Shown here piece after piece: positions 25,424 to 34,522 of a DNA stretch of 64,000 bases. Source of the DNA: Flavobacterium sp. K5-23 (GTDB lineage: Bacteria > Bacteroidota > Bacteroidia > Flavobacteriales > Flavobacteriaceae); NCBI RefSeq assembly GCF_023278045.1, contig NZ_CP056783.1, positions 3,133,501 through 3,197,500 of the forward strand, read 5' to 3'. Below the pieces are notes generated by a model. The model did not search any database. It was given only the letters and a program-made list of their open reading frames with translations, and was not told the DNA's origin. The position numbers and the translations under genes are program-made. Positions within the stretch are counted from its first letter, which is position 1. Each line of letters begins with the position of its first letter.

Positions 25424-27607
25424 TTAGTTGTTATCTTTTACTTTGATGTCAGTCCCTAATCGTTGTATGTATGAAATCAATGCTACAATTTCACGATTTT
25501 TCATTGGGATAAATTTCTCTCCTCTTGCTACAGCTTTTTTCTTGCTGTTTTCATAACTTTTCACAAAATCAGGATCAGCGTGTAGATTATCTTCTATTAG
25601 TTGCCCTTGAGTATCCATAGATTTTCTAGCATCAGTAATTTCAGCATCAGTATAAGGAACTCCAAGAGTTTGCATCGCTTTCATTTTTCCTTCAATATTC
25701 GAAATGTCTAAAGCGCTATTATCAAACAACCATTTGTAACCTGGCATTATAGAACCTGAAGAGGTACTTTGCGGATTCCACATATGGTTGAAATGCCAAT
25801 TGTCATTGTACTTCCCTCCTACTCTTAATAAATCTGGACCAGTACGCTTAGAACCCCATAAAAATGGATGATCGTAAACAAACTCTCCTGCTTTAGATTG
25901 TGGTCCATAACGCTCTACTTCACTTCTAAAAGGTCTTACCATTTGAGAGTGACAACCCACACAACCTTCACGTATGTATAAATCACGTCCTTCTAATTCT
26001 AAAGGAGAATATGGTTTTACACTTGCAATTGTAGGGATATTCGATTTAACCATAAGTGTAGGTACAATCTGGATCACACCACCAATTAAAATAGCTACTG
26101 TTGCTAAAATTGTAAGTTGGATAGGTTTTCTTTCTAACCAAGGGTGAAATTTTTCTCCTTTTAATCTACTACTACTTATTCTTTGTAATTCAGGAGCCTC
26201 AGCTAATTCATCTTCAATTGCAGCGTTAGCTCTTACTGTTTGTATAATATTATAAACCAGCACTAACATTCCAATAAGATATAATGTACCACCTATGGCA
26301 CGCATCCAATACATTGGCATAATTTGAGTAACTGTTTCAAGGAAATTTCCGTAAGTCAATGTCCCGTCAGGATTAAATTGTTTCCACATTGACGCTTGCA
26401 AGAAACCTGCAACATACATTGGAAGTGTATAAAGAATAATACCTAATGTACCAATCCAAAAATGGAAATCTGCTAATTTTAAAGAGTGCAAAGGTCCTTT
26501 AGTCATTCTAGGAACTAACCAATAAATCAAACCAAAAGCCATAAAACCATTCCAAGCCAAAGCACCTACGTGAACGTGAGCAATAATCCAGTCTGTAAAG
26601 TGAGCAATAGCATTTACATTTTTAAGAGACAACATAGGTCCTTCAAAAGTTGCCATTCCGTATCCTGTAATTGCAACTACAAAAAATTTCAATACAGGTT
26701 CTACTCGAACTTTATCCCAAGCACCACGAAGTGTTAACAATCCGTTGATCATACCTCCCCAAGACGGTGCGATTAACATTATAGAAAAAACAACACCTAA
26801 ATTCTGAGCCCAGTTAGGCAATGCAGAATACAGTAAATGGTGAGGACCAGCCCAGATATATAAAAATATCAAAGACCAAAAGTGAACAATCGATAAACGA
26901 TATGAATATACAGGACGGTTAGCCGCTTTTGGAATAAAATAATACATCAATCCCAAGAATGGAGTTGTAAGGAAAAATGCAACTGCATTATGACCATACC
27001 ACCATTGCACTAATGCATCTTGAACTCCTGCATAAACAGAATAACTTTTCATTGCTGAAACTGGAAGCGCTAAACTATTAAAAATATGTAAAACCGCAAC
27101 AGTAACAAAAGTAGCCAGGTAAAACCAGATCGCTACATATAAGTGACGCTCTCTTCTTTTTATTATTGTACCAATCATATTGATACCAAAAACTACCCAA
27201 ATCAAAGCGATTGCAATATCAATAGGCCATTCTAATTCAGCATATTCTTTAGAAGTACTGTACCCAAGTGGTAATGAAATTGCCGCGGCAACAATAATTA
27301 ATTGCCATCCCCAAAAGTTTAGATTACTTAAAAAATCACTAAACATTCTGGCTTTTAATAAACGTTGTAAAGAGTAATAAATACCTGCAAACATAGCGTT
27401 TCCTACGAAAGCAAAAATAACTGCATTTGTATGCAGCGGTCTCAACCTTCCAAAACTCAACCACGATATTCCATCTGTAAGATTAGGAAATAAAAACAAG
27501 AATGCTAAAAGCAAACCGGTTAACATTCCTACTACTCCAAAAACAATGGTAGCGTAAATAAACTTTTTAACAATTTTGTTATCGTAATAAAACTGTTGCA
27601 TTTCCAT
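25424..27607 (-). CDS. ccoNO: cbb3-type cytochrome c oxidase, fused CcoN-CcoO
   Basis: 727 aa. Residues 1-480 are the 12-helix catalytic subunit with heme-b and CuB ligand histidines (for example WWYGHNAVAFFLT and WIIAHVHVGALAWNGF). A linker follows, then a membrane-anchored CcoO domain with EGCVGCHSQMVRPFRSE (CVGCH at 549-553) and the SIMPGY Met ligand. The two subunits are separate genes in proteobacteria; fusion is common in Bacteroidetes. High-affinity terminal oxidase, inner membrane. Confidence 0.95.
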   Translation of the reverse strand: MEMQQFYYDNKIVKKFIYATIVFGVVGMLTGLLLAFLFLFPNLTDGISWLSFGRLRPLHTNAVIFAFVGNAMFAGIYYSLQRLLKARMFSDFLSNLNFWGWQLIIVAAAISLPLGYSTSKEYAELEWPIDIAIALIWVVFGINMIGTIIKRRERHLYVAIWFYLATFVTVAVLHIFNSLALPVSAMKSYSVYAGVQDALVQWWYGHNAVAFFLTTPFLGLMYYFIPKAANRPVYSYRLSIVHFWSLIFLYIWAGPHHLLYSALPNWAQNLGVVFSIMLIAPSWGGMINGLLTLRGAWDKVRVEPVLKFFVVAITGYGMATFEGPMLSLKNVNAIAHFTDWIIAHVHVGALAWNGFMAFGLIYWLVPRMTKGPLHSLKLADFHFWIGTLGIILYTLPMYVAGFLQASMWKQFNPDGTLTYGNFLETVTQIMPMYWMRAIGGTLYLIGMLVLVYNIIQTVRANAAIEDELAEAPELQRISSSRLKGEKFHPWLERKPIQLTILATVAILIGGVIQIVPTLMVKSNIPTIASVKPYSPLELEGRDLYIREGCVGCHSQMVRPFRSEVERYGPQSKAGEFVYDHPFLWGSKRTGPDLLRVGGKYNDNWHFNHMWNPQSTSSGSIMPGYKWLFDNSALDISNIEGKMKAMQTLGVPYTDAEITDARKSMDTQGQLIEDNLHADPDFVKSYENSKKKAVARGEKFIPMKNREIVALISYIQRLGTDIKVKDNN

Positions 27608-27609
27608 AA

Positions 27610-27801
27610 TTAAATTTGTTTTTCTTCTGTTGTTTGTATTTCTTTTTTGGGTGTTTTTATGATCTCATCGTCAAAAAGCATTCTGACTGAGGGTGTATAA
27701 TCGTCGTCATATTGACCATTTTTTACTGCCAAAACAAAAGCAACAAAAAAGCCAATCGCAACAAATATGCTGATGGAGATTAATAAATAAATGACACTCA
27801 T
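27610..27801 (-). CDS. ccoS: cbb3-type oxidase assembly protein CcoS
   Basis: 63 aa: one helix (MSVIYLLISISIFVAIGFFV) followed by the CcoS signature AVKNGQYDDDYTPSVRMLFDDE. It is required for cofactor insertion into cbb3 oxidase. Its stop is 2 bp before the ccoNO start, and its promoter carries an FNR-like box. Confidence 0.93.
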   Translation of the reverse strand: MSVIYLLISISIFVAIGFFVAFVLAVKNGQYDDDYTPSVRMLFDDEIIKTPKKEIQTTEEKQI

Positions 27802-27820
27802 ACCTTAAATTTGTGTTAGA

Positions 27821-27864
27821 CAAAATTACATTCCTATTCTTTTTTAAAATATGACATTTGTCAT
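27821..27864 (-). promoter_or_regulatory. FNR-like box and -7 element of ccoS-ccoNOQP
   Basis: ATGACATTTGTCAT (27851-27864) has perfect 6-bp arms. On the minus strand, TAATTTTG (27828-27821) is an exact -7 element. Centre to the T of the -7 is 29.5 bp, so the box is at -41.5. Confidence 0.8.
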
Positions 27865-27892
27865 AATTCGAAATTTATGTAAAAATAGCGCT

Positions 27893-30307
27893 CTATTTCT
27901 TTTTAAAATTTACATAATTATTACTATTTCTTGCATAATAATTACTCATAATCGTAACAAAACTGACAATTGTTATTGTACTTAAAGGCATTATTATAGC
28001 AGCAACCAGAGGCTGTAAATTTCCGGTTATAGCAAATGACAAACCAACTACATTATACAACAATGACAATACGAAACTCATTTTTATTGTCGTCATCGCT
28101 TTTTTGGACAACCTTAAAAAATAATGCAGTTTCTGAAATTCATTGGCCTCCAAAATAGCATCACAAGCTGGGGAAAAAACATTTACATTTTCGGAAATGG
28201 AAATACCTATATTACTTTGAGCCAAAGCACCAGCATCATTTAAACCATCCCCAACCATCATCACGTTTTTACCTGATTCTTGCAAACTCTTGATAAAATC
28301 CAGTTTTTGTTCCGGCTTCTGATTAAAAATCAATTCGGTTCCTGCGGGCAACAATTTTTCTAAAGTGGCACGCTCGCCCTCATTATCTCCAGACAAAACT
28401 TTGATTTGGTACTCCCCTTTTAAACTTCTAAATAAATTTTCTAATCCTTCTCTATATTGATTATTGAAAATATATTTTCCGCAATACAACCCATCAATTT
28501 TAATATGTACTGATGTTTGTTTTATAGAATTCTCTTCCAGCTTGCACACGAAATCCGCAGAACCAATTTGGATCAACTTTCCGTCAATTGAAGCCTGAAC
28601 TCCTTTTCCTGTAATTTCTTTAAAATCATTTAATTTCAATCTTTTTACATCAGGCAAGAAATCATATAACATTCTGCTCAAAGGATGATTTGAGGCACGT
28701 AACACATTTTTTATTAGCAACAAGTTATCATCATTAAGAGCTTCCCCTTCATAAGAAATGTTCGATTTCTTATTTGTAGTTATCGTCCCTGTTTTATCAA
28801 AAACAATCGTATCCACTTTAGCCAATTGTTCTATAACCAAAGCGTTCTTGAGATAGAATTTTTTCTTTCCTAAAATCCGCAATACATTACCCATTGTAAA
28901 CGGGGCTGTTAATGCAAGTGCACAAGGACAAGCCACAATAAGTACAGCCGTAAACACATTGAAAGCAGTATTGGCATCAAAAAAGATCCAATAACCAAAA
29001 CCTGAAAAGGCAATTAACAATAAGATAGGCGTGAAATAACGACTGATTGCATCAGTTATCGTTTTGTGTTTTCGCTGCACATTTTTCTGGAATACATCAT
29101 TACTCCACAATTGGGTCAAATAACTTTGAGAAACAGAGTGTAGCACTTCCATTTCAATCACTTCTCCAATTTGTTTCCCGCCAGCAAAAACTTTATCTCC
29201 TGACTTCTTAGTAATAGGAACAGCTTCCCCAGTAACAAAACTATAATCTATAGCCGCTTTATCACTAATTAAAATGCCGTCTACCGGAATAAGTTCTTGA
29301 TTTCTTATTAATAATCGATCCCCTTTTTGAATATCATAAACAGGAACACTTTCCTCAGAAGAATTTGTATTGATACGGGTGATTGCAATTGGGAAATACG
29401 ATTTAAAATCACGTTCAAAACTCAGAAAGCTATAGGTTTTAATTTGGAACATTTTTCCCAAAAGCATAAAGAAAATCAAACCTGTTAAGCTGTCAAAAAA
29501 ACCAGAACCGTAATCCAAAACAATATCAAACGTACTACGCACAAACATCACAATGATTCCTAAAGCAATAGGAATATCAATATTTAGCATTTTTGATTTT
29601 ATGCTTTTGTAAGCAGAAACATAATATCCACTAGCCGAATAAAAGAAAGACGGTAATGCCAAGGCAAAAATTAACCAACGAAAAAATGGTTTGTAATTGT
29701 CCAACCAAAATTCTTTCACTTCAAAATATTCTGGAAAAGAAAGCAACATAATGTTCCCAAAACAAAAGAAAGCAACTCCTAATTTATAGGTGAGACTTCG
29801 ATCAACAGCGCCTTTTTTTATTTCGTAATTCTCTAAACTTATGTAGGGCTCGTATCCTATTGAACTTAGTAAATTCACTATTTCACGGAGTGTCACTAAG
29901 TCAGAATTATAAGAAATACGGACTTTCTTTTCGGGAAAATTGACTTGGGAAAAATTGATCCCCTTTTGAAGACGTTGTAAGTTTTCAAGTATCCAAATAC
30001 AAGAACTACAATGAATGTGAGGAATATTTAACGAAACAATAGCAGCAGAATCCTCTTGGAATTCCAATAGCTTTGAAACGATGCTTTCGTTATCTAAAAA
30101 ATCATATTTACCTCCAATATCTTGGGGGCTTGCTCCAGGGGAATTTTCGAAATCATAATAACAAGTCAAATCATTAAGACTGAAAATTTCATACACCGTT
30201 TTACAACCGTTGCAACAAAAGTTTTTTTCGTCAAAAATTAATTCGTCTTCCTTTACAATATCTAACCCACAATGGAAACAGTTTTGTGTGTCCATAAATT
30301 TGCTCAT
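27893..30307 (-). CDS. ccoI: Copper-translocating P-type ATPase CcoI (FixI)
   Basis: 804 aa. N-terminal CFHCGLDI and FCCNGCKTVYEIF metal-binding domain, then an HMA domain with HCSSCIWILENLQ. Transport motif CPC at 460-462, phosphorylation Asp504 in DKTGTIT, and MVGDGLNDAGAL hinge. It exports or delivers copper for the CuB centre of cbb3 oxidase. The second Met at residue 5 (MDTQNCFHCG) is a possible start given a predicted +1 at about 30314. It has its own FNR-like box. Confidence 0.93.
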   Translation of the reverse strand: MSKFMDTQNCFHCGLDIVKEDELIFDEKNFCCNGCKTVYEIFSLNDLTCYYDFENSPGASPQDIGGKYDFLDNESIVSKLLEFQEDSAAIVSLNIPHIHCSSCIWILENLQRLQKGINFSQVNFPEKKVRISYNSDLVTLREIVNLLSSIGYEPYISLENYEIKKGAVDRSLTYKLGVAFFCFGNIMLLSFPEYFEVKEFWLDNYKPFFRWLIFALALPSFFYSASGYYVSAYKSIKSKMLNIDIPIALGIIVMFVRSTFDIVLDYGSGFFDSLTGLIFFMLLGKMFQIKTYSFLSFERDFKSYFPIAITRINTNSSEESVPVYDIQKGDRLLIRNQELIPVDGILISDKAAIDYSFVTGEAVPITKKSGDKVFAGGKQIGEVIEMEVLHSVSQSYLTQLWSNDVFQKNVQRKHKTITDAISRYFTPILLLIAFSGFGYWIFFDANTAFNVFTAVLIVACPCALALTAPFTMGNVLRILGKKKFYLKNALVIEQLAKVDTIVFDKTGTITTNKKSNISYEGEALNDDNLLLIKNVLRASNHPLSRMLYDFLPDVKRLKLNDFKEITGKGVQASIDGKLIQIGSADFVCKLEENSIKQTSVHIKIDGLYCGKYIFNNQYREGLENLFRSLKGEYQIKVLSGDNEGERATLEKLLPAGTELIFNQKPEQKLDFIKSLQESGKNVMMVGDGLNDAGALAQSNIGISISENVNVFSPACDAILEANEFQKLHYFLRLSKKAMTTIKMSFVLSLLYNVVGLSFAITGNLQPLVAAIIMPLSTITIVSFVTIMSNYYARNSNNYVNFKKK

Positions 30308-30318
30308 TATACCTGATG

Positions 30319-30362
30319 CAAAGTTGAGAAAGATTTTAAGTCAATTCTATGACAATTGTCAT
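30319..30362 (-). promoter_or_regulatory. FNR-like box and -7 element of ccoI
   Basis: ATGACAATTGTCAT (30349-30362) is a perfect 14-bp palindrome. On the minus strand CAACTTTG (30326-30319) is one mismatch from TAnnTTTG and lies at the same 29.5-bp spacing. The divergent regulator gene has no element at that spacing. Confidence 0.75.
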
Positions 30363-30401
30363 ATTAAAGAGTAACTTCGTAAATTCAGAAATTTTTTTAT
30401 T

Positions 30402-31082
30402 ATGGGTAAATGCGAACAATGTATCGTTAGGGAATTTAGCTCGCTTAAAGCTTTAAAAAAAGACGAACTTTTAAAAATTGCTAATTGTAAAACTTCCTTT
30501 ATAATTAAAAAAGGGGAATCTATCTTTCACGAAGGGGAAAGTGTTAATGGTATCTTTTGTATTAAAGATGGTGTTTGTAAACTCTCTAAACTAAGCGCAA
30601 ACGGGAAAGACCAAATCGTTAAACTTGTAAAACCTGGAGAATTACTTGGTCAACGCTCTATGATAAGTGATGAACCAACTAATTTGAGTGCTGTCGCTCT
30701 TGAAGATATGGAAGTGTGTTTTATCCCGAAAACCGAAATAATGGGTTTCTTTGATCACAATAACCAGTTTTCAATGAATGTGATGAAAAACATTTGTGGT
30801 GACTTGAAAGAATCTGATGACCATATGGTTTCAATGGCTCAAAAAACAGTTAAAGAAAGACTGGCAGAAACACTTATCTATCTAGAAGACAATTTTGGTA
30901 AAAACGAAGATGGTTCTTTACATATTCAATTATCAAGAGAGGAATTAGCAGGAATGATAGGTACAGCGACTGAAAGTTGTATTCGATTACTGTCTGATTT
31001 CAATAAATTAGGATTAATAAAATTAGTTGGCAAAAAGATTACTATTATCGACATTAGTAAATTAAAAAAGATTGCTAATTAA
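30402..31082 (+). CDS. Crp/Fnr-family transcriptional regulator
   Basis: 226 aa. Cyclic-nucleotide-binding-like beta barrel (about residues 20-120), then a winged HTH with LSREELAGMIGTATESCIRLL, the Fnr-type recognition helix (Glu and Arg kept). Cys4, Cys7 and Cys29 at the N-terminus could bind an Fe-S cluster, but their spacing differs from E. coli FNR, so oxygen sensing is inferred from context. It lies next to the cco cluster whose promoters carry FNR-like boxes. Confidence 0.88.
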   Translation: MGKCEQCIVREFSSLKALKKDELLKIANCKTSFIIKKGESIFHEGESVNGIFCIKDGVCKLSKLSANGKDQIVKLVKPGELLGQRSMISDEPTNLSAVALEDMEVCFIPKTEIMGFFDHNNQFSMNVMKNICGDLKESDDHMVSMAQKTVKERLAETLIYLEDNFGKNEDGSLHIQLSREELAGMIGTATESCIRLLSDFNKLGLIKLVGKKITIIDISKLKKIAN

Positions 31083-31436
31083 ACTAATCATAGTATTTAA
31101 AATTTTCCAATTCTTCTTTTTTTGACATTGTCATTTCCATCAATAGTATTCCTAAATTCTTCTGCTTAACTATACAAATATTTAAATCGTTTGATATTAT
31201 TTTTTTGTTGGTTCCTTCGTGCTTTTGGAATCTGCACATTATACTTTTTAGAATAAAAATAATCTTCGAAAAAATTACTTTTCAGAAAAAACTATTTTAG
31301 AAATAACTTGACTTTAACTAATTAAGTCACTGTATTTCACTAACTTAGTACGTACCTACAAATAAATAGAGACATCACCTTTACTGCTCCGACTTCTAAT
31401 GTGTCTATAAACATCTAATTTCTTAAAAATAATACG
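31083..31436. other. 354-bp AT-rich gap between the Fnr-type gene and the flavin oxidoreductase
   Basis: No clear gene. A 51-aa reading frame (31084-31239, minus; MCRFQKHEGTNKKIISN start) resembles no family I know. TGACTT/AAGTCA arms at 31309-31329 form a possible operator about 110 bp before the oxidoreductase, and GTACGTAC at 31348-31355 is a short palindrome. No exact TAnnTTTG element was seen. Confidence 0.4.
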
Positions 31437-32825
31437 ATGACACAAGTAGTAAAAAATTTAGATTCCTCTTTAATTGATTCTTTATCATCTCAAATAAGAG
31501 GAAAAATAATACTTCCCCAAGATGAGCTGTACGATGAAACAAGAAAAGTATATAACGCCATGATCGACAAACATCCAGGAATGTTTGTTATGTGCGTGGA
31601 TGTTGCTGATGTAATTTATGCAGTAAATTTCGGGAGAGAAAATAATTTATTAGTTTCAATACGAGGTGGTGGACATAATGCGGGAGGCTTAGGAATTTGT
31701 GATGACGGTATGGTAATCGATTTATCAGGTTTAAAATTTGTGTTAGTAAATACCAAAGACAATACAGTGAAAGTAGGCGGAGGAAATGTTTGGGGTGAAG
31801 TGGATCATGCCACGCATGCGTTTGGACTTGCTATTCCTGCAGGAATAATCTCAACTACAGGCGTAGGAGGGCTAACACTTGGTGGTGGTATAGGACATTT
31901 ATCACGGAAATACGGCTTAACAATTGATAACCTACTTGAGGCTGAAATGGTACTTGCCGATGGCTCGTTCGTTACTGCTAATTCAGAGGAAAATAGTGAT
32001 TTATTTTGGGCGATCCGCGGTGGTGGTGGAAATTTTGGCATCGTAACTACTTTTACTTTTCAAGCGCATCCCGTTACTAATGTATTTGGAGGACCAACTC
32101 TATGGCCAATCGAAAAAACAAATGAAATTATGAAATGGTATCACGAATTTCTAAATAAAGCACCAGATGACCTGAATGGGTTTTTTACAACGATGGTGAT
32201 ACCTGGACCACCTTTTCCAGAACATCTTCACCATAAACATTTTTGCGGTATCGTATGGTGTTATACAGGCGATTTAGATAAAGCCCAAGAAGTCTTTAAA
32301 CCTATATTGGATATGGAACCTTTGTTTCAACACATTGGAGAAATGCCTTATCCATCTATTCAGAGCATGTTTGACGGACTGATGCCTCCTGGTTTACAAT
32401 GGTATTGGAAAGCTGATTTTTTTAATGAGGTTACTCCAGAAATGAGTGCTCAACTCTTAGCCTTTGGAACAAATATACCCACGCCACTTTCTCAAATGCA
32501 CCTGTACCCAATTAGCGGAGCAGCAGGTAGAGTGCCGAAAGATGCCACACCTTGGGCATATAGAGGAGCAAAATATGCTGGGGTTATTGTTGGGGTTGAT
32601 CCAAATCCTAAAAATGCCGATAAAATCACCAAATGGTGTAGAGAATATTGGGATGCACTACACCCTTTTTCTTCTGGAGGTGTATATCTGAATTTTATAA
32701 TGGATGAAGGGCAGAAACGTATAGAAACAAGTTACAAAGACAATTATGAACGCTTAACTAGTTTAAAAAAGAAATACGATCCCAACAATTTCTTTAGAGT
32801 GAATCAAAATATTGTACCTAATTAA
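31437..32825 (+). CDS. FAD-binding oxidoreductase (berberine-bridge type)
   Basis: 462 aa, no signal peptide. PCMH-type FAD domain: SIRGGGHNAGGLG, where His80 is the expected covalent FAD attachment, and GGLTLGGGIGHLSRKYG. In bicovalent enzymes a Cys in that second loop forms the other bond; here it is His, so attachment is probably single. The C-terminal BBE domain ends DPNNFFRVNQNI. It oxidises an unknown alcohol, sugar or amine with oxygen. Monocistronic. Confidence 0.88.
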   Translation: MTQVVKNLDSSLIDSLSSQIRGKIILPQDELYDETRKVYNAMIDKHPGMFVMCVDVADVIYAVNFGRENNLLVSIRGGGHNAGGLGICDDGMVIDLSGLKFVLVNTKDNTVKVGGGNVWGEVDHATHAFGLAIPAGIISTTGVGGLTLGGGIGHLSRKYGLTIDNLLEAEMVLADGSFVTANSEENSDLFWAIRGGGGNFGIVTTFTFQAHPVTNVFGGPTLWPIEKTNEIMKWYHEFLNKAPDDLNGFFTTMVIPGPPFPEHLHHKHFCGIVWCYTGDLDKAQEVFKPILDMEPLFQHIGEMPYPSIQSMFDGLMPPGLQWYWKADFFNEVTPEMSAQLLAFGTNIPTPLSQMHLYPISGAAGRVPKDATPWAYRGAKYAGVIVGVDPNPKNADKITKWCREYWDALHPFSSGGVYLNFIMDEGQKRIETSYKDNYERLTSLKKKYDPNNFFRVNQNIVPN

Positions 32826-33042
32826 TAAAGATATCTATGTAGCAGATGGCTCCATGTTTTCTCAAGCATTTCAATGCGGAGATAATTAATTGGAAAACGG
32901 TAACACTCTTACTAAAACAAGTGTTATAACAAAATTTATCCTAAGACATTTCTTTGTAAATCAACATCTAATTATTAAATCACTTTTTAAATTTGCCGTT
33001 AATTAAATTAAGATGTGAAAAAATCGCGAATTGGCAACTTCA

Positions 33043-34491
33043 CTAGACTTTCTTATTCATAAATAAGTAATAAATAGGAATTCCTAAAGCAACAATAGCT
33101 AATCCTAATCCCGTATTCACAGTATCATATACTAACAAGGTAATACAAATAGCAGTCGTCACTATTATATATAATCCTGGAATTATTGGATAGCCAAATG
33201 CTCTATAAGGTCTTTCAGTATTAGGTTCTTTTTTTCTAAGAATAAAAACACCTATAATTGTTAAAATATAAAACAACAAAGAAGCAAAGGTAGCGTAAGT
33301 CAATAAATCCCCGAATTTACCCGAAACACACAATACACACGCCCAAATACATTGAACCCATAATGCTTTTGCTGGGACTTGATTTTTATTTAATTCAGTA
33401 GCTTGTTTAAAAAACAAACCATCTTTTGCCATAGCAAAAAACAATCTTCCACCCGAAAGAATTAACCCACTATTACAACCAAACGTAGAGACCATTATCA
33501 AAGCAGCCATTACAAACACACTCACGTTACCCATAATCATACTGGCAGCTGCTGCACCTACTCTATCATTACTGGCAAACATAATTCCGCTATCCAAAAC
33601 ATTTGTACTATTTGGAGTTCCGTGCATAGGCAATAAAGCTAAATAAGCAACATTGGCCAAAACATAAATTATGGTGACGATCAAAGTACCCAGAAATAAA
33701 CTTCTAGGAATATTCTTTTTGGGTTCTTTGATTTCTCCAGCTATAAAAGTAACATTATTCCAAGCATCACTTGAAAACAATGAATTAATCATTGTTGCTG
33801 CAGCAGCGCCTAGCAAAGCTGTCCCAGTAAGTTGGGTTATAGTAATTGTACCATCAGAATTTTGTACCGTTCTACTTGCGTCCCACATATTATCAAAATT
33901 ATTTGACAAGACATCAGTATGTAAACCCACGTATATACCTAAAACTATCAAAGCAAAAAGGGCAATTAGCTTTGCAGCGGTTAATATCAATTGAATTATT
34001 TTTCCGCTTTTAACACCTTTTGTATTTATATAAGTCAACAACACTATACTTAATATCGCTAACAATTTGCTGTTTGTAAAAGTAAAATTAGAACCTATTT
34101 TAAATAGCGTATTATCTAATGCAGGAAAAAAAATGGCAGAATAATTAGCAAAAGTTACTGCTATCGCTGCTATAACACCTGTTTGAATCACTGTGAAAAC
34201 GGTCCAACCGTAAAGAAAAGAGACTAATCTCCCATAAGCACGCTGTATGTACACAAATTGTCCTCCAGCATTAGGCATCATACCAGCCAATTCACCGTAG
34301 CTTAAGGCAGCGGCAACTGTAATCAAACCAGTTACAACCCAAATAATTAAAAGCCAGGCTGCTGAACCTATGTCCCTAGCCATTGCTGATGTTACAATAA
34401 AGATACCGGAACCTATCATAGAACCAGCTACTAAACTAGTAGCATCAATTAATCCTAAAGAGCGTTTTAACTCGATTTTATTATCGGACAT
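33043..34491 (-). CDS. APC-family amino acid permease
   Basis: 482 aa, 12 predicted membrane helices. SLVAGSMIGSGIFIVTSAM is the TM1 glycine-rich substrate motif of the APC (amino acid-polyamine-cation) superfamily. The large loop before TM5 (residues 195-240) is polar. Substrate not predictable. It lies 31 bp after mazG in the same direction. Confidence 0.9.
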   Translation of the reverse strand: MSDNKIELKRSLGLIDATSLVAGSMIGSGIFIVTSAMARDIGSAAWLLIIWVVTGLITVAAALSYGELAGMMPNAGGQFVYIQRAYGRLVSFLYGWTVFTVIQTGVIAAIAVTFANYSAIFFPALDNTLFKIGSNFTFTNSKLLAILSIVLLTYINTKGVKSGKIIQLILTAAKLIALFALIVLGIYVGLHTDVLSNNFDNMWDASRTVQNSDGTITITQLTGTALLGAAAATMINSLFSSDAWNNVTFIAGEIKEPKKNIPRSLFLGTLIVTIIYVLANVAYLALLPMHGTPNSTNVLDSGIMFASNDRVGAAAASMIMGNVSVFVMAALIMVSTFGCNSGLILSGGRLFFAMAKDGLFFKQATELNKNQVPAKALWVQCIWACVLCVSGKFGDLLTYATFASLLFYILTIIGVFILRKKEPNTERPYRAFGYPIIPGLYIIVTTAICITLLVYDTVNTGLGLAIVALGIPIYYLFMNKKV

Positions 34492-34522
34492 ACATATAAA
34501 ATTGACTTATTATAAAAATAGT

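Noticed and set aside
31123..31133. TGACATTGTCA, similar to the FNR-like boxes
   Set aside because: The arms are one base closer (spacer 1 instead of 2) and no -7 element lies at the right distance.
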